NCBI GenBank assembly: GCA_033439685.1
Contig: JAUEDM010000002.1
Location: 5,270,001 to 5,334,000 of the forward strand
Reading direction: 5' to 3'
DNA from: Apodospora peruviana
Taxonomy: Eukaryota; Ascomycota; Sordariomycetes; Sordariales; Lasiosphaeriaceae
Length of the DNA stretch: 64,000 nucleotides
The position numbers and the translations under genes were made by a program. The stretch's first letter is position 1, and every line of letters begins with the position of its first letter. Below are positions 21,855-34,533 of the stretch, piece after piece. Under the pieces are notes generated by a model. That model made no database searches and had not been told where the DNA came from. It worked only from the letters and a program-made list of their open reading frames with translations.

Positions 21855-23705
21855 AGCCGCTTTGGGGGGTATTGTGAGTCTGTCGCCGTCGAGGCCGGGT
21901 CGCTGGGCAGCTTTGCGTATTGGGAGCTGATGACTGGCTCGTGCTTCTGTCGCTGCGAGCGGTCGTTCGGCAGCATGCAAAAAGATGCTGGATGGCGGGT
22001 GAATATCAAAGAAACATTCTCAGATGATACCGATAGTTGGAACGGCCAATAGCGGAAGGCTCGAAGCGGTCAAATTCGTGGTGCAGTGAAGGTGTCGGTG
22101 GGTTCGGTCACAAGAGCGATGTTGATTGTTTGGGACGACGGGAGCCGAGATGCATCGCACGACAAGACGGCCGAATGAATCGAAGCTGCCTTTCGGGCCC
22201 TCGAGCCCGACACTGGGGGTCTGAAGAGGGCCGTGCGCCCACCAATGGCCCTGCACGGCGGGTAAGCGTGGTAGGGTGGCCCTGGTGGGTGGCTGCCTGC
22301 CTCCTGCCTGGGCTGGCACGGCGGCGAGGCTGGTGCTGGCCGGTCTGTCCTGCAGGTGGTGAACGACTGTTGTGGCAGCCGCCACAGCCACATGAGCAAG
22401 TCAACTGCCATCCCATTTGGGTCAGGTTCGCAGCTGGTCCCAACCGATGTCGATTCTCAGACAGGAGCTTCCAATTTCACATGGTCACGGCCATCATCTT
22501 GACTCTCCTCGCTCTTGCCAGTTGGTACCAGGTATTTACTTCCTAACAGTGCCAACCTGCGCTACCAAGGTCACACTACGCTTTAAAGTGGCCGACTTTA
22601 AAGCAGATCATCAGTGAACAAAGTTCAAGCTAGACATACAGAACACCACCTCCAACATCGAACATGACCCCACTATCACCATTGTTATTGGGCTGGTTTC
22701 ACGCAGATGAGATGTCAAACAAAACAAATCCCGATGATGGAGATGTCGTGCCCGTCAAAAACATCGATCGGCTACTGTACCATGTCAACAGGATACTAAG
22801 GAGACATGCATTGCCAGATTCGTCCGGGGACCGCTTCTTTTGAAGCTCGGTATCTTGGACAGCAGCTGAGGAGATGTCGTCCTGCGGTGGATGTCCTAAT
22901 ACCCTCGACCATGCATATCAAGGCTGTACCCGAGGAAAAGGGGTATGCAAGCTCCCCAATAGCTATTGAGCCATTGTGATATACAGTATCTCACTACCTT
23001 GGTCTTGACGGACTCGCACGCTCGCTCCATGCTCGGTCAGTTGTTTCCAGTGAATAGCGACACAACCTTGAACAGCGATCAATAATGAAGAAGATAGGAG
23101 AAAAGAACAAAGAAAATAATTCAAGATATCAATATCCAAGTCCTTTAGGTCATGGGATTCGTCTCGAAGATTTGCCTTGTTGCTTAGGTTCCTTGTTTGG
23201 CGTTGCTTCTTATGGCAGCGTCGCAGCAACGCAGTGAATAGGGTAATAAACTGAGGAGACCCTGGAATGGCTTAAGCTCTTATCAGTGCAAGCCCACAGC
23301 TGCCCCCCCTTGGACGGGAAGCTGTGCCGCTAAAGAGACTCTTTCAATGGTTCTTCACTGTTCACAACACTCAAACGACAAATGGATCGACATAAGCTGT
23401 TAACAAGTTCTGGAACAGTTGTGAGGGTTGAGCATATCTTGGCGCTGTGATTGATTGATTGACGAAAAATATAATACTCTTCTCACCCCAATTCCATTCT
23501 CTTATCCTACTTTCCGAGTCTCCATACGGGTCCCACGCAACCTCCCTAATAACAGCCCCTCCATCGCTGGTCGGAGTCCTACCTCAGCAACAAGAGCTGC
23601 CCTGACCACCAAGAGCTGACCAAAAAAAATACCCGGTGCCCAACTGCAACCAGCCTGCACCACACACCACCACCCGTACCCGATGTGCGTTCCACGGCCA
23701 CGATA
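21855..23705. promoter_or_regulatory. Divergent promoter region, VAC8 / SNF4
   Basis: About 1.85 kb between divergent starts. The VAC8-proximal part (21855-22450) is GC-rich and open in several frames without any recognisable protein. About 22600-23450 is less GC-rich. The SNF4-proximal 250 bp is C-rich (accaccacccgtaccc), like a fungal 5' leader. No RNA gene or mobile element was recognised. Confidence 0.5.
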
Positions 23706-25220
23706 ATGGAAGACGCTCGTGCTCCCCCCGAACAAGCGAATCCCGGCGCCAACAGCGGTGCCAGCCCTCTTCCTCCCACCTCGGCAGGCGGGAACACTGC
23801 TGATGGGCCGCTACCGCTACGACACGGTCACGAGCTGCCCTTTGTCGCGCCGTCATCTTACCTTCGCCCAAAACACCTCAGTCGCACCATGTCAGAAAAG
23901 ACACCGAGTCCCCTGGACAAGGACCAGATGCAGGGTCTGGTGAGCATATATCCCGAGACAACACCCAAACATCGTCTTTCCTCCCAGAGTTTCCCCGCGG
24001 TTGCCGCTGCTGCCGCTGGCCCTCGAGTGCACGGCTGCGATGCGGGGTTCCGGGGGGCCCTGGCTGCAAGATATCGACGTCGACAAGAGAACGAAATCGC
24101 TGACTGAATGCCGAAATACAGAGAGGCGTGCGCGAGTTCCTCAAGGTCCGGACCAGTTACGACGTGCTACCGCTCTCCTTCCGCCTCGTCGTGCTCGATA
24201 TCGACCTGCTCATAAAGAAGAGCCTCAACATCTTGATCCAAAATGGTGCGGTGACACTGCCCCCCATCATAATCCCCTACCCTAGTCCTGGATGCCACGA
24301 TGTGCGAGGTAGTGCAGAAGGCTGACTGACTGACCGACAATTTGCAGGCATCGTCTCGGCGCCGCTCTGGGATTCGCGCAACTCGACCTTTGCCGGCCTG
24401 TTGACGAGCACGGACTACATAAACGTCATACAGTACTACTGCCAGTTCCCCCACGATCTCAACCAGGTTGACCAGTTTCGCCTCAGCAGCCTCCGAGGTG
24501 GGTAGCCCTGCTCTGACCGAGGGAAATGGTGGCTAATGCGTCGTTCTAAACACAGACATCGAGAGGGCGATTGGCGTCTTGCCGCTCGAGACCGTGTCGG
24601 TTCACCCCATGCGCCCGCTCTACGAGGCATGTCGGCGGATGCTCAAGACGAGGGCCCGGAGGATTCCCCTGGTCGATGTGGACGATGAGACGGGCCGAGA
24701 GACGGTTGTGAGCGTCATCACGCAGTACCGGATCCTCAAGTTCATCGCGGTCAACAATGAGCAGCACACTATGCTGCTGAAGAAGCCTGTGAGAGACCTT
24801 GGCCTCGGCACGTACAAGGACCTGGCGACATCGACCATGAACAACTCCGTTTTGGACGTGATACACCTAATGGTCAAGCACAACATCTCGGCCGTGCCCA
24901 TTGTCGACGAGGACTACAGACTGCTCAATGTGTTCGAGGCAGTCGATGTCATCCCCTGCATCAAAGGCGGGGCATACGACGAGTTGTCGGCGACAGTCGG
25001 GGAGGCTCTCTCCAAACGCTCAGACGACTTTGCCGGGATTTACACGTGTGGCCAGGATGACCGTCTAGACTCGATATTCGACACGATTCGGAAGTCGCGA
25101 GTCCACAGGCTGATCGTGGTCGACGATGACGGCGGACTCAAGGGCATTATATCGCTCTCTGACATCCTCAAATATGTCCTCCTGTATGGCGAGGAAGAGG
25201 ACAGTATCCGGGGTGGCTAA
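23706..25220 (+). CDS. SNF4: AMPK/Snf1 kinase gamma subunit (Snf4), four CBS motifs
   Basis: Four exons: 23706-23939, 24122-24245, 24348-24497 and 24556-25220 (1173 nt, 390 aa). Exon 1 encodes a disordered Pro/Ala-rich N-terminus. From the second exon the protein is a clear AMPK gamma subunit: VREFLKVRTSYDVLPLSFR, DIDLLIKKSLNIL, IVSAPLWDS and FAGLLTSTDYINVIQYY, then three further CBS repeats including RRIPLVDVD, VITQYRILKF, ISAVPIVDEDYRL, HRLIVVDDDG and LKGIISLSDILKYVLL. It is the nucleotide-sensing regulatory subunit of the Snf1 complex, which controls carbon-source derepression. The frame requires a GTGAGC donor at 23940 and a phase-0 join to RGVREFL. It lies tandem to the RhoGAP gene, 623 bp downstream. 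Confidence 0.96.
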
Positions 25221-25843
25221 CACGATAATGTGGGGGTTATGGGGCGGACGGGTGGGATGGCGTGCCTGCGTGCTATGGGATTTTTATCTGGGAATTTTTG
25301 GGTTGTGAAATGCGTCTTGGTTTGCATTTGCAGGGCGTTCCAGGACGGGGTATGTGGAGAAAGGAATACCATGGTTGCATATCATGTTCCCTCCATGAGG
25401 GTATAGATCTGCTTTTCTTCTTTTTCTTCTTCCGGAGACAGGGACGCTGCAAGCCGCTGCCCGCTGCCATTTTAATTGATGGGATATTGTGAGGTTGACC
25501 TAGCCGCTCGGGGTCCTGGGGTGATTGGCACGTGTGTTTATTTACATTGACTCCTTCCCCTGATTTTGTGTCTGGAAGGACCAAACATAGGCATCCAAGC
25601 CGATCCGCTCATCTACGGAACGGGAAACCGCACCTGGACGGCGAAGAAGGCTCTGTCCATGACCCGGACTTTCGGAACTGTTCATTTCTCTGCACTATCT
25701 GTAAGCCAGCCGAAAATCTGAACGTTCGTGTGCTTCCCTTTTTCGTCCCTCAAACACGTCTGTCTGCACAACTACCTTGCCTACCCACTGCTGTTTAACA
25801 TCCGAGAAAACAAGCCGGTTAGCGGCGCCAAAAGACACACAAA
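25221..25843. other. Spacer: SNF4 3' flank and RhoGAP promoter
   Basis: 623 bp between two plus-strand genes. It has a T-rich stretch (cttttcttctttttcttcttcc) near 25412-25433. The interval must contain the SNF4 terminator region and the RhoGAP promoter. No gene was seen. Confidence 0.5.
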
Positions 25844-28800
25844 ATGCAATCTTTCTACTCGCAGGACGTGGACGGGGCAACGTCGACAGCAACAGATTAT
25901 GACACGCAAGTGCCGCCGACTTACAAGAACTCATTCGGCTTTAACAACAACCAACCGGCACCACGCAGTAGTGGCCCATCAGTGACGACAGGTCTCCGGC
26001 GGCGGGGGCTCACGGCTTCGGCGGCCACGATGAGCCAGCTCCCTATTCCGGTATCTTCTTCTGACAACAGACGGCGGGAAAATGGCCGGAGCAGTGCCAC
26101 CTGGACGACCTCGTCGAGCGACGGCGGCGATTTGGGTGGTGCTGGACTGTCGGACGATGTGGACGATGTCCAGGACCGGGCGAGGTTCATACTCGAGTAC
26201 AATAGGCTCGCTAGGAAGGTTTGTTTCCTACCAACCAATCTATTCCCTGATAGAGAGAGGCCTCTCACTGATTTGGCGTCACTTAGCATGGCATCCGCGA
26301 ATTGGTTAACGATAATCACCACTACCAACAGCAGCAGCACAACAACGGCGAAAGTGGCAACACGTTGTCGTCGGTCCGTTACTGCCCCTGCGGCAAGAAT
26401 AATAACAATACAGAATTGACGTTGGATATGATACAGACAACAGACCACTACTCGTCAGAAACAAGGAAGAGGAGTTGGTTCTCGCGCACGTTTGGACTGA
26501 GGCAGGGCTCCTCGGGAAGCAACAGCAGCAGCAACAATTCGTTGTTGAGCGGTAGACGATCAACGTCGGTGGGAGAACAGCGGAAACCTAGTCATAGGCG
26601 CAGCATCAGCGACCTTGCCATGCACATCGTTCATCCGCTGGCGGGAGTGACGCACAAGAGGGATTCTCTGAAAGATGAGGACCTGCAGTCGCTGGTCAGA
26701 CTGTGCGGGAAGAGTATTTTGTACTTGCCGTCCGAGTACGCGCCCAGTTCGTTGATCTTGCCGACTTGTTTTCGGGCTACGGCGCAGTATCTGGTGCAGC
26801 ATGGTGAGTTATTACCTACCTACCTACCTACCTACCTATCCAGGGATAATGTTTTACAGTTGGGTTTGTATGCATGTTTTGTTAACGGTTTATGTCAGCA
26901 GCTGATACTCGCGGAGTATTTCGGATTCCTGGGTCCGTCAGGGTCGTGAGCGCGCTCTACGACTACTACTGCCCGGCGGACGGTGATGTAGACGAGATAG
27001 CCAGCACGACACGCTGTCCGAATCTCCCGGTCCACATCAAAGCCACCACTCACGACGTCGCCTCGACGTTCAAGCGTCTCCTGTCGGGCTTGCCAGGAGG
27101 TATCCTGGGGTCACTGCTCCTGTTTGACGCGCTGGTGGCCATCCACAGCCAGCTGAAGGGCGACCCGGAGCTCACTCGGACGAAACAGACCAAGCTCAGA
27201 GCGAGGCTGATCGCCCTGGCAATCGGAAGCGTCAAGTCGCAGTTTCGAAGAGAGCTGATATGTGCCGTTTTTGGGTTGCTCTCCCTGATCGGCCGCACCG
27301 CCGAGATGGCACCCCGGGAAGACGAGCACGGCCGCCCGCTGCCGACGGCGGACTTGATGGGGTACAATGCCCTCGGCATCGTGTTTGGGCCATTATTGGT
27401 TGGCGATTTGTTGAATTCGCACACGATGAGGCTTGCCGAACATCCCAGTGCTGAGCTTGTGTTGTTCCCTGTTACGCCGCCGAATCAGAAGGTGAAGAGG
27501 CGGCGGAGTAAGGGGGCTGTTGTTGTTCAGCAGCAGCAGCTTGCGGATGAAGCAGCTGGAAGACAAAACTCGCTCGCGGTCGACAAGATACATGTGGCGA
27601 ACAGTATTACCGAGATGCTAGTGACACATTGGCGCGAGGTGGTCAGACATATGAGGAATCTGGAGGTGCTGAGGACGACAAGCGGCGGCACAGATGGCAA
27701 TAGTGGGCTGCTGCCCAGTAGCACTGAGGAACAAAAGGCCACTACTCCAAGACGCAATTCGGGGTCGCTACGGCCTTCGGCTTCGGAGTCGTTTGTGATG
27801 AGACGGCCTGCGGAGTGGAGTGCTGGCAGCCGACCCTCTCCCTCGGTGTTGCCACCGCCCTCCCGCCATGTCATGGTCGAGTCACCTGTTCCGCCTAGTC
27901 CTACACCTGAAGCTCGTGAGTTTTGTCTGTCATAGTCTCGTAACGTCATGAGGCTGACCTTGTTTTGACTGGCCAGGACGAGGAGGTGGGATATATAGGA
28001 GTGGTGGTTCGCTCGTCGTGCAGCGCCAACGACCAAAGTCGGCAATCCGGTCAGTGTCAAGTGGTCGTATCGGACCAAAACCGTCACTTTCAATGTTGTC
28101 TCCCACGGCGGAGGAGCCGGCTGGAATAATACCTGATCGGGATTCTAAGGGTTCCCCAGAAGGGCATCAACCGACCAATAACACTTTGCCGACCAGAGAT
28201 TATGCAGCGCCTATGCAAGAACCGAGGACCCAGAGGGGACAGTCTCCTTTCATTCATCCATCGTCAACTGTTCCGCGTCTTGGTTTCGCCAAGGATAACG
28301 ATGACGTGTACTTGGACGAACCCATACGGACGCAAACACCGGGACGAGGACTGTTGGTCTCTAGGGACTCGATTAGGTTTCCCAGCACTCCTCCGCTACC
28401 TCCTCAGACGACAGGTGGTGACCACCGTGCCAAGTCATCTGCCGGGCCTCCAGAGAGAAAGACAAGTCCAGATGACAATGGCGAACGGTCTGGACAGCGA
28501 GACTCGATTTTTCATCGTGGGCGGAAACAGAAGCAGAAGCAGAAGCAAGCACGTCGATCCGCAGACAGATCATCCGAATCAAGCCGTCCGCCGTCAAAGA
28601 ACCGAACGAGACCCCCATTTCACTTGAGGAGATCCGAGTCTGAGCAATCCGGGTCCAGTCAGAGAGAGAATAACGAGACGCCTGTCGTGACTACTCAAAG
28701 TACACGCTCGAGTCACTCTGCTCGCGGTAGCAGTTTAGCTACAGCAGAGAGTCGCGAGATTAACAGAGAGAGTAGGCGAGCGAGTACTACGCCTTCGAGG

Positions 28801-30984
28801 ATACCAGTGCCACATGGTCACCCTCGCGGTGGGCGTTCCAGCTTGAGTGCTGCTGCTCACGATGAACAACACGCAGCAGCACGGCCAAACGGTACAAATG
28901 CAGATCCTAACCGGGCGGCTGCGGCTCCAGTTACCCCCGGTGCCGCCTCGAGTTGCGATGATGACAACAACAGCAATAGTTTCATCAGGAAGAGAACATC
29001 ATCTAGCGTCGGAAAGACCCCCTACCCCCGAACCGCGGTTCCACCGTTGACGCCGTCTCTTCTCGAGACACCAACACGCGTCAAAACAATTGCTGCCATG
29101 TTTGAGAGTAACTCTCCTAAGAAACAAGATCCTCCGCCTTTGCCCGCGCCACCAGTGCCAGTGCCGGTGTTTGGTGTCCAACAGCAGCAGAAGGAGAAGG
29201 AGAAGCAGAAAAGGGGAGGTGGTGGTGGTGATGGCAGTAGCTTAGTCGCCGAGTATACTGTTAATTTGCCACCGCCGCATATGCAACATACGCTGGGGAA
29301 GCAAAATTTGCCCGTTAAACCCCCCACGGGCTGCGGCGGTGAAGGAAGTGATGATAATCAACGGGGGGAGACATCGGGGAGGAGATCGGCGGATGATTTC
29401 TCTTCTTCTGGTGATATTTATGGGTCTAAGGGGTCTACTGGGGAGCAGTCATGGGTCACGGTTATCCGTGCTCCTGTGACTGGTTGTGTTGGTGATACGA
29501 TCGGTGACGGTGGTCAGCAGAGAGATTCAGCGGATGGGAAAGAAACCACCCAGGTGCAAGTAGATGACGGGCCACAGTCTGTCCAGGAGAGCCCGACGCC
29601 CCTAAGCCAAGTGGTCAAGAAGAAGCAAGGCACGCCCAGTGGTTTGGCTCATCAAGCCGTCGCACATAATATCACCACATCGACAACAACAGTAGCACCA
29701 TCTCCTCCGCCGCGAACATCCCCTGTACTCACTGTATCGCAGAATTCTCCACCAACAACAACAACAACAACAACAACAAGAGGAGCAGTAACATCCGCAA
29801 AGCCATACAACCCTTCCAAATACTCCATAGAAAGCAGCACCAGCCCGAAACCGACAGCCATCAGAAGAACTACTTCCACGTCAAGCAACCCGGCTCCGCA
29901 CGAGCAGATCCGTTGTCTTCAGAGGCAGCTCGACCAGCGCACCGAAGAGGTCAGGCAGCTACTTCGCTTGTTGGATACCAAGCAGAGCCCCGGTTTGGGA
30001 GGAGATATCGGTGCTCTCGGCGAAAAGTTGCGGGAGACGGAGCGGGAGTGCCATATGTGGCGTGAACGGGCCGAGGCAGCTGAGCGGAGGGTGGCCATGT
30101 TTGAGAGGATCACGGCAAGGGTGAGGAATAGGAACAGGAAGATGGGTGATGAGATTGATGATGAGGTTGCGAAGGTTGAGAGCACATTGGGTGGTGGGGA
30201 GAAAGGAATGGAGAAGGAGAGCACATCGGGGACTGGAGATAACATGAGAAGAACGTCGGATGAGAAGAGCATACTGGGGACTGCTGGAGATAACAAAAGA
30301 ATGGATAAGGACGAGGAGGTACTCTGGGAGAGACAAGCGCTTCGCCACTCTTCTTCGGCTGAGGAGCTGCGTCATACTAAGGATGAGGGGACCGTGGCTG
30401 AGCGGATACGGAGAGCGATTCATGCCCGCGGTGGTGTTACGGGGAGGAGGATCCAGCAGCATCATCATCATCGGCAGGATATCGATGGTGGTGGTTTTAG
30501 CGGAGACGGAGACGAAGGAGATGAATCAGATGACGATGAGGAATGCCATTACGATTATGATGGGAGTTTGGATGAGGATGAGGATCATTATGATGAAGAT
30601 GATCAGGAAGTAGAAGACATGGTCGTCGGCGGAAAGCAGCAAGAACACGAGAATAGACCAGAAGATGGAGGAAGGCCGAGTTTCTCTCGATCGAGGAGTG
30701 GTGAACAACAACACAACAGCTTCTTCGAAGACGATGACGATTCCAGGAGCATCAAGTCTTCTCAATCGGAGTCTGTGGTTGTGAAACCTCATCACGGTCA
30801 CGGTGGGGAACAGGAACAGGAACAGTTGGAGGAGAACGAGGATGATTGCGTCGACAATTACTACCTCAACAACAATAATGATGATGGTAATTATGAGGAC
30901 GATGACGAGAACGAGGCTAGAAATATTGATATTGATATTGATAATGACAATAGAAGCACGAGTACGCACGTGGACGACAAGTGA
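25844..30984 (+). CDS. Large RhoGAP-domain protein with long disordered acidic C-terminus
   Basis: Four exons: 25844-26218, 26287-26803, 26899-27915 and 27977-30984 (4917 nt, 1638 aa). The RhoGAP domain spans about residues 265-500. The arginine finger is Arg306 in GVFRIPGS, the helix with FKRLLSGLPGG follows, and YNALGIVFGPLL supplies the late conserved Asn motif. The protein should accelerate GTP hydrolysis by a Rho-type GTPase. The region after about 590 is disordered: Ser/Pro/Arg-rich, with Gln, Asn and Thr runs, a short coiled coil (about 1285-1350, IRCLQRQLDQRTEEVRQLLR) and an extremely acidic Asp/Glu tail to the stop. Exon 3 has a CAGCAG double acceptor (26899 or 26902), which adds or drops one alanine. 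The target GTPase is unknown. Confidence 0.9.
26813..26836 (+). repeat. (TACC)6 microsatellite in RhoGAP intron 2
   Basis: Six perfect TACC units start nine bases after the GTGAGT donor of intron 2. Placed this close to the 5' splice site it may vary in length between strains. Confidence 0.9.
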
Positions 30985-31922
30985 CACAGTTGGTTGGTGG
31001 AAGCGGCCGGCGGCCGGTGGAGAAGAGGGGGGGGGGGGGTGTCTTCTCCATGGAAGAGGAGGGACAGTCAACACAGTCTCAAGAGGAGTTCACCGAGTTT
31101 GTTTATAGATAACACGTGTTTTTGTTGTCACTGTTCTGTTTAGTTTAGTTTATGGTGTGATAGGTTAGGTTAATTCGCTGTGATTATGGATGGTACTTAC
31201 CTTAGGTAAGTACCGTAGATAGTATGTAACTTTTTGGATTATTCATTCTTTTGTCTGGTGAATTGAGGTGCAATTTCTTTGTCATTTCTATCTTGTAGAA
31301 GATATATCCTACCAAGTCACTGCGTATTCGATGATTGTTTGCTATTTCAGTTTCACAGATTGAGTTTGTCGAAACTGACGGTAGAAGGCCGATAACTTGG
31401 ATCGTTTTCGTTCCGATGTAATTCAGAACACACGTTGTCGGTCATGCACAGATCTTGCCCGTGCCGAGAAGCCGATTACTATCGTCGCCATGCAACGTTT
31501 GTGACATGATCATCGGCCGACTGCCATGCCGCTGCCGTTGCCGCTGGCGCCGTCGCCCGTTCCCCAATCTGGGGTTCCCGATTTGCCCCATAAAAATTAC
31601 AACATCAATCCTTTTCCTCCAGGTTTTACATTGGAAGGTTTCTTGACGTAACGACTCCATCATCAATTGCCCAGTATTTTGTTTGTTTTGTTTCGTTTTA
31701 TATATCTCTATCCATACACCGGTAGTAATCCGTGTTGTTTCTTTGTCCGTTCGTCATTGGGATTGAAACCATTGAAGGAAGCCTTTCACCACGAACGAAC
31801 CCGGCCGCTAAAGGGAGGCAGGCGCCCCAATCCCTACAGAGAAACATCAAAGCGTACATGCATTGGCATACGGTGATCCGAGGGTCCACTAGACAAGAGG
31901 TTTAGAGACCGGCATCCCCGGA
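30985..31922. other. Spacer: RhoGAP 3' flank and Bor1-like promoter
   Basis: 938 bp between plus-strand genes. It contains a G-run near 31028-31039, a short inverted motif cttaccttaggtaag at 31197-31211, and AT-rich sequence suited to 3' processing. No gene was seen. Confidence 0.5.
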
Positions 31923-32362
31923 ATGGCGGCGGCATCCACACGGCGCAGCCCCGGTTCCGGCTCCGGCCCCGGCCCGGACGCGGGGCTGGAACTACCAACC
32001 ATCAACACGACGTCCTCCCGCCCTGCCACTCACACCCCAGGTGGTCCCGTCGGCGGCAGTGCGGGAGGTGGCGGCATGCGAAACTGGGCATCGTCACTTG
32101 TCGGTCGTAGCCGCCGCCGGCGACAACGTCAAGCAGCAGTCAACAACTACAGCTCCTCCTCCGATGACGATGGTAGCACAGGCGCCGCCGGCCGACGTGA
32201 TCGGTGGTGGAAGATTCGGCTCTTCCGCGGCATGGTCAACGATATCCGTCGGCGGGCGCCGTACTACGCCAGCGACTGGACTGACGCGTGGAATTATCGC
32301 GTGGTACCGGCAACGGTGTACATGTATTTTGCAAAGTGCGTCTATTTTTACTTATATACCGT

Positions 32363-32394
<32 letters not shown>

Positions 32395-34533
32395 ATACTC
32401 TGCCCCCTTTTTATATTCTTATTCTTCGTACTACTTACGACAGACGTATCGACCTCCTATATACACACCGTTTTATGTTAATCCCTCCTTTTTATCGACT
32501 TGCCTCACGATTGATTGAATCAACATATATTAATACTGTGAAACAACAACAGTATCCTCCCGGCCTTGGCCTTCTCTCTCGACATGTTTACCAAGACAAA
32601 CATGCAGTATGGCGTCAACGAGGTTTTGTTAGCTTCGGTCCTGGGCGCCGTCGTCTTTGCCGTGCTGGCCTGCCAGCCGCTCGTCATTGTCGGCGTGACG
32701 GGTCCGATTACAGTCTTCAACTAGTATGTTGTTCCCTCTTCCTTCTGGTCTCTTCATCTTCAGTATAAGCCGCTAACATGGTCTTGCTTGCTCACTTTCA
32801 GCACCGTCTTCGATATAATGGCACCAACCGGAGCTAATTATCTGGCCTTTATGTGCTGGATTGGATTGTAAGTTTCTCTCCCAGGGGTCAACCTGTCAAT
32901 TAGTTGGACGAACTGACACCAACCGTTCAAACAAGATGGTCCCTCGTCTTCCACTGGATCCTCGCCATCACCAACTCGTGCAACTGGCTCCGCTACGTGA
33001 CCAGATTTCCCTGCGACATCTTTGGCTTCTATGTCGCCTTCATCTACCTTCAGAAGGGCATTCAGGTTTTGGAGAGACTAGGCGACGATGAGCCTTTTTA
33101 TCTGTCGCTGGCCGTATCGCTGCTCGTTTTTGCTATCGCCTACGCCACAACTGAGCTGGGCCGGAGCAGCCTCTTTACGCATCCCGTCCGCGTTTTCCTC
33201 AAAGACTACGGCACGCCCTTGACCGTCGTCTTCTTCACCGGCTTTGTTCATATGGGCAAGATGGCCGGCATCCCGCTAGAGAACTTGCCGACCAGCAAGG
33301 CTTTCTTCCCGACTGCTGATCGGGGTTGGTTTGTTCATTTTTGGGACATTAGTGTTGGGGACGTGTTTCTGGCCATCCCGTTTGCGCTGTTGCTGACGAT
33401 TCTGTTTTGGTTTGATCATAACGGTACGTTTTTTTTTAATTCATCTTACCATCTCTATTTATTCTAATCTGCTTCGTCTCTTCTTAGTCTCATCCCTCAT
33501 CGCCCAAGGAACCGAGTTCCCCCTAACAAAACCCGCCGGTTTCCACTGGGACTTGTTTCTGCTAGGTCTCACCACCGGCGTCGCCGGCCTGCTGGGGCTT
33601 CCATTTCCAAACGGCCTCATCCCGCAGGCGCCCTTCCACACCGAATCGCTCTGCGTCACAGAAGTGGTCGCCGACCCGGACGAGAAGAACGGCGGAGCCA
33701 AAGGCCACTACGAGTTCAAGGCCACCCACGTAGTCGAGCAGCGCGTTTCCAATCTCGCGCAGGGCCTGCTCACGCTCGGCACCATGTCCGGCCCCTTGCT
33801 CGTCGTGCTGCACCTCATCCCTCAGGGCGTGCTCGCCGGCTTGTTCTTCATCATGGGCTTCCAGGCTCTCGAGGGCAACGGAATCACGGCCAAGATTCTG
33901 TTTTTGTGCAGGGACGTCTCTTTAACTCCTGGCGGCCACCCGCTGAAACAGATCCCCCGCCGCGCCGCCATCTGGCTCTTTGTCGCCATCGAGCTGATCG
34001 GCTTCGGAGCGACTTTTGCCATCACGCAGACCGTTGCGGCCGTCGGTTTCCCTATTTTCATTTTCTTGCTGATTCCCCTGCGCGCGTGGATCTTGCCCAA
34101 GTGGCTTTCGCCGCACGAGCTGTCGATCCTGGACGAGCCGACCGCCAGCCCGTTCACAATGGAGAGCGTGGGCGGGACGTACGGCGGTCCTGCCGAGGTG
34201 TTGGATGACGGTATCGGCGGAGCCGGGTCGGGGAATGAGTCGTCGTCAGACCAAGGGAAGAAGACAGGAGGAGGAGGGGGTGGTCGAAGTGGTGAAGCTA
34301 GCGGCAGTAGTAGGCTGTTTGTCGCTGCGGGAGGACGGAGGAGCGAGGAGGAGTTGGCGGAGCTAGGACAGAATCACAGTCATCGTCGGACGTACCGGAC
34401 TAGTGATGCTGGTGATACCGAAGCGTACGGGGTCGCGAGAAGGAGGAACAGTGCCGTTGGGAGGCAGGTTGATGATGATGGGGACGAAGCTGGGATCGAA
34501 TTGCATGGCGTGAGGAAGGGACAGCAGCAGTAG
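31923..34533 (+). CDS. Bor1-like anion exchanger (SLC4/HCO3- transporter family)
   Basis: Five exons: 31923-32335, 32553-32723, 32802-32867, 32936-33423 and 33488-34533 (2184 nt, 727 aa). The N-terminal 100 residues are Gly/Pro/Ser/Arg-rich and cytosolic. The core has the fungal SLC4 pattern: ILPALAFSLDMFT, YGVNEVLLASVLGAVVF, PLVIVGVTGPITVFNYT, TGANYLAFMCWIGLWS, GLLGLPFPNGLIPQAP, VEQRVSNLAQGLLTLG and GVLAGLFFIMGFQALEGNGI. This family, including yeast Bor1, moves borate or bicarbonate-type anions across the plasma or vacuolar membrane. The substrate is not decidable from sequence. The C-terminal tail from about 610 is Gly/Ser-rich and disordered. Intron 1 contains a (TG)14 repeat. The short 66-nt third exon encodes the VFDIMAPTG segment. 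Confidence 0.95.
32367..32394 (+). repeat. (TG)14 dinucleotide repeat in intron 1 of the Bor1-like gene
   Basis: Fourteen uninterrupted TG units about 30 bases downstream of the donor. Likely length-variable. Confidence 0.95.
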
